A stretch of DNA of 64,000 nt. Origin: PHAA01 sp034927445 (GTDB taxonomy: Bacteria; Bacillota; Syntrophomonadia; Syntrophomonadales; Syntrophomonadaceae). The number at the start of each line of letters is the position of its first letter. Positions within the stretch are counted from its first letter, which is position 1. This document shows, piece after piece, positions 63,052-64,000 of the stretch. The notes beneath the pieces are model-generated. The model saw nothing but the letters and a program-made list of their open reading frames with translations. It had not been told where the DNA came from and made no database searches. Both the position numbers and the translations under genes were made by a program. Location of the stretch: positions 124,001-188,000 of the forward strand of contig JAYFPZ010000006.1 in the NCBI GenBank assembly GCA_034927445.1. Reading direction: 5' to 3'.

Positions 63052-63732
63052 TTACTTGTCATCAGTGGCGGAACCGTCGCCAAATACGGGTATAGGCTCA
63101 CCCAGGAAGGTGGGCTGAGGTTTAAACACCGTCATCCAGAAATCTTTGTTCCGGGCTACCAGTTCGCGGGTCTCATACCCGGTCATGATCGGGCCGTAGT
63201 CATGCAGGTCAGAAGCGACCCCATAGGCCTCCAGCCCTAATTGCCGGGCAATATAAACCGCCCTCAGCAGATGGTAGTGCTGGGTTACGATTATAACCTT
63301 TTTAACCTGAAATATATCCCGGGCCCGGTAGATGCTTTCATAGGTACTAAACCCGGCATGATCCATAAATATATCCTGACCGGCTGCTCCCTGGGCCTTT
63401 AAATACCCCTTCATAGAGTTGACTTCATCATAATCCTTGCGTCCATGATCCCCGCTGACCAAAATCTTGGGGGCCTTGCCTTGTTTATACAGCTCATATC
63501 CTACCGTTACCCGGTCCCGGAGCATATCCGACAAGGTTCCGTCAGGCAGAACATAGGCCCCCAGGACAAGTACGGCGTCAGCCTCCGGAATGTCACTTGC
63601 TGGGTAAATATATTTAGCGCCAACCTGCTCGACATGGTAATTGGCAGCCATAAAAACGGCTGCCGCCAATATAAATAAAACCAGAAAGGCGCCGGCAATA
63701 TACCTGTAATTCTTATGTAAGCTGAATTTCAT
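63052..63732 (-). CDS. SanA/YdcF-like DUF218 membrane protein
   Basis: 226 residues from ATG 63732. One membrane segment (about 12-30) tethers an external DUF218 domain: AVLVLGAYVLPDGTLSDMLR, ILVSGDHGRKDYDE, STYESIYRARDIF, VIIVTQHYHLLRAVYIARQLG, as in SanA (vancomycin exclusion in E. coli). The family acts in envelope barrier function by an unknown reaction. It stands alone on the minus strand. No terminator is evident. Confidence 0.9.
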   Translation of the reverse strand: MKFSLHKNYRYIAGAFLVLFILAAAVFMAANYHVEQVGAKYIYPASDIPEADAVLVLGAYVLPDGTLSDMLRDRVTVGYELYKQGKAPKILVSGDHGRKDYDEVNSMKGYLKAQGAAGQDIFMDHAGFSTYESIYRARDIFQVKKVIIVTQHYHLLRAVYIARQLGLEAYGVASDLHDYGPIMTGYETRELVARNKDFWMTVFKPQPTFLGEPIPVFGDGSATDDK

Positions 63733-64000
63733 ATTTCCGCCTTCATCCTAAAAAATGTATATCCCTCAGGATCATTGGTCATGCAAAATAGTTAGCTGTA
63801 ATTCTTATCCTACTATATCTGACGGTAAAAAGAACCCCGTCAGCTAAAAATTACGCGGATGTAATTCATTACTTATCTCCCCTTCTTCTAGGCCTCATAA
63901 ATTCGCCATATATATTTATAAATACTGCCACAGCAATGGCAAACTTTCCATGAGGTCAATTAAAATTGTATTTAAAATTTTCAGGGGAGCAGGTGAGTTA
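63733..64000. other. Right-edge intergenic sequence
   Basis: 268 AT-rich bases upstream of the leftward SanA-like gene. I see no gene and no clear promoter. The last 20 bases contain AGGGGAGCAGGTGAG, which might be a ribosome binding site for a gene beyond the window. Confidence 0.4.

Overview
The window looks like chromosomal DNA of a Gram-positive, probably spore-forming anaerobe of the Firmicutes (Clostridia or a relative). This rests on a GerMN/Gmad2 lipoprotein, a 3D-domain cell-wall protein, a LiaF-like protein, strong GGAGG ribosome binding sites with many TTG and GTG starts, orphan sporulation-type histidine kinases, a Clostridium pasteurianum-type 2Fe-2S ferredoxin beside a NifV-like gene, and a cyanophycin operon. 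I cannot name the genus. No rRNA, tRNA, CRISPR array, phage or complete IS transposase gene was seen.

Bases 1-15140: a regulator cut by the left edge is divergent from a ten-gene rightward operon across a spacer holding two perfect palindromes. The operon encodes a small unknown protein, two membrane proteins, a 1865-residue exported repeat protein (about 58 five-residue GF-D units, with a core of eight 45-bp DNA repeats), three zinc-ribbon proteins, a PH-like membrane protein, LemA and a DUF2207 protein. This is the best candidate here for an undescribed envelope system.

Bases 15141-24328: pyruvate carboxylase with a structured 5' leader, a hairpin-rich element behind it, then a compact rightward module. 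The module holds a HEAT-like/Nudix fusion, a second regulator paralogous to the first, a small membrane protein, and three Cys-rich or zinc-ribbon proteins plus a tiny one, behind a promoter overlapped by three TTGTCAA octamers. Two paralogous regulators each next to zinc-ribbon genes suggest related systems.

Bases 24336-38993: ordinary envelope and housekeeping genes (spore-germination-type lipoprotein, HAD phosphatase, phosphodiester glycosidase, TPR lipoprotein, polysaccharide deacetylase, polymer-forming protein, CDGSH protein, peptidase T, stress protein, DUF445, LiaF-like, SurA-like, CmpB-like, HtrA-like protease, P-II). A 143-bp MITE-like repeat with 16-bp terminal inverted repeats occurs twice, with a third partial copy.

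Bases 39000-48935: a nitrogen-fixation-like patch (NifV-like gene with an apparent frameshift, and a 2Fe-2S ferredoxin), a 1914-residue Ser/Thr kinase-ATPase-GAF-PAS-histidine kinase, a 3D-domain protein and a MATE transporter.

Bases 49138-64000: an ABC-F protein, the cyanophycin operon (isoaspartyl dipeptidase, cyanophycinase, cyanophycin synthetase), a beta-propeller/DUF4855 protein, a poly-gamma-glutamate hydrolase-like secreted protein, two DUF2382 stress proteins, a PocR-PAS-histidine kinase whose core is nearly the same as that of the 1914-residue kinase, and a SanA/YdcF-like protein.
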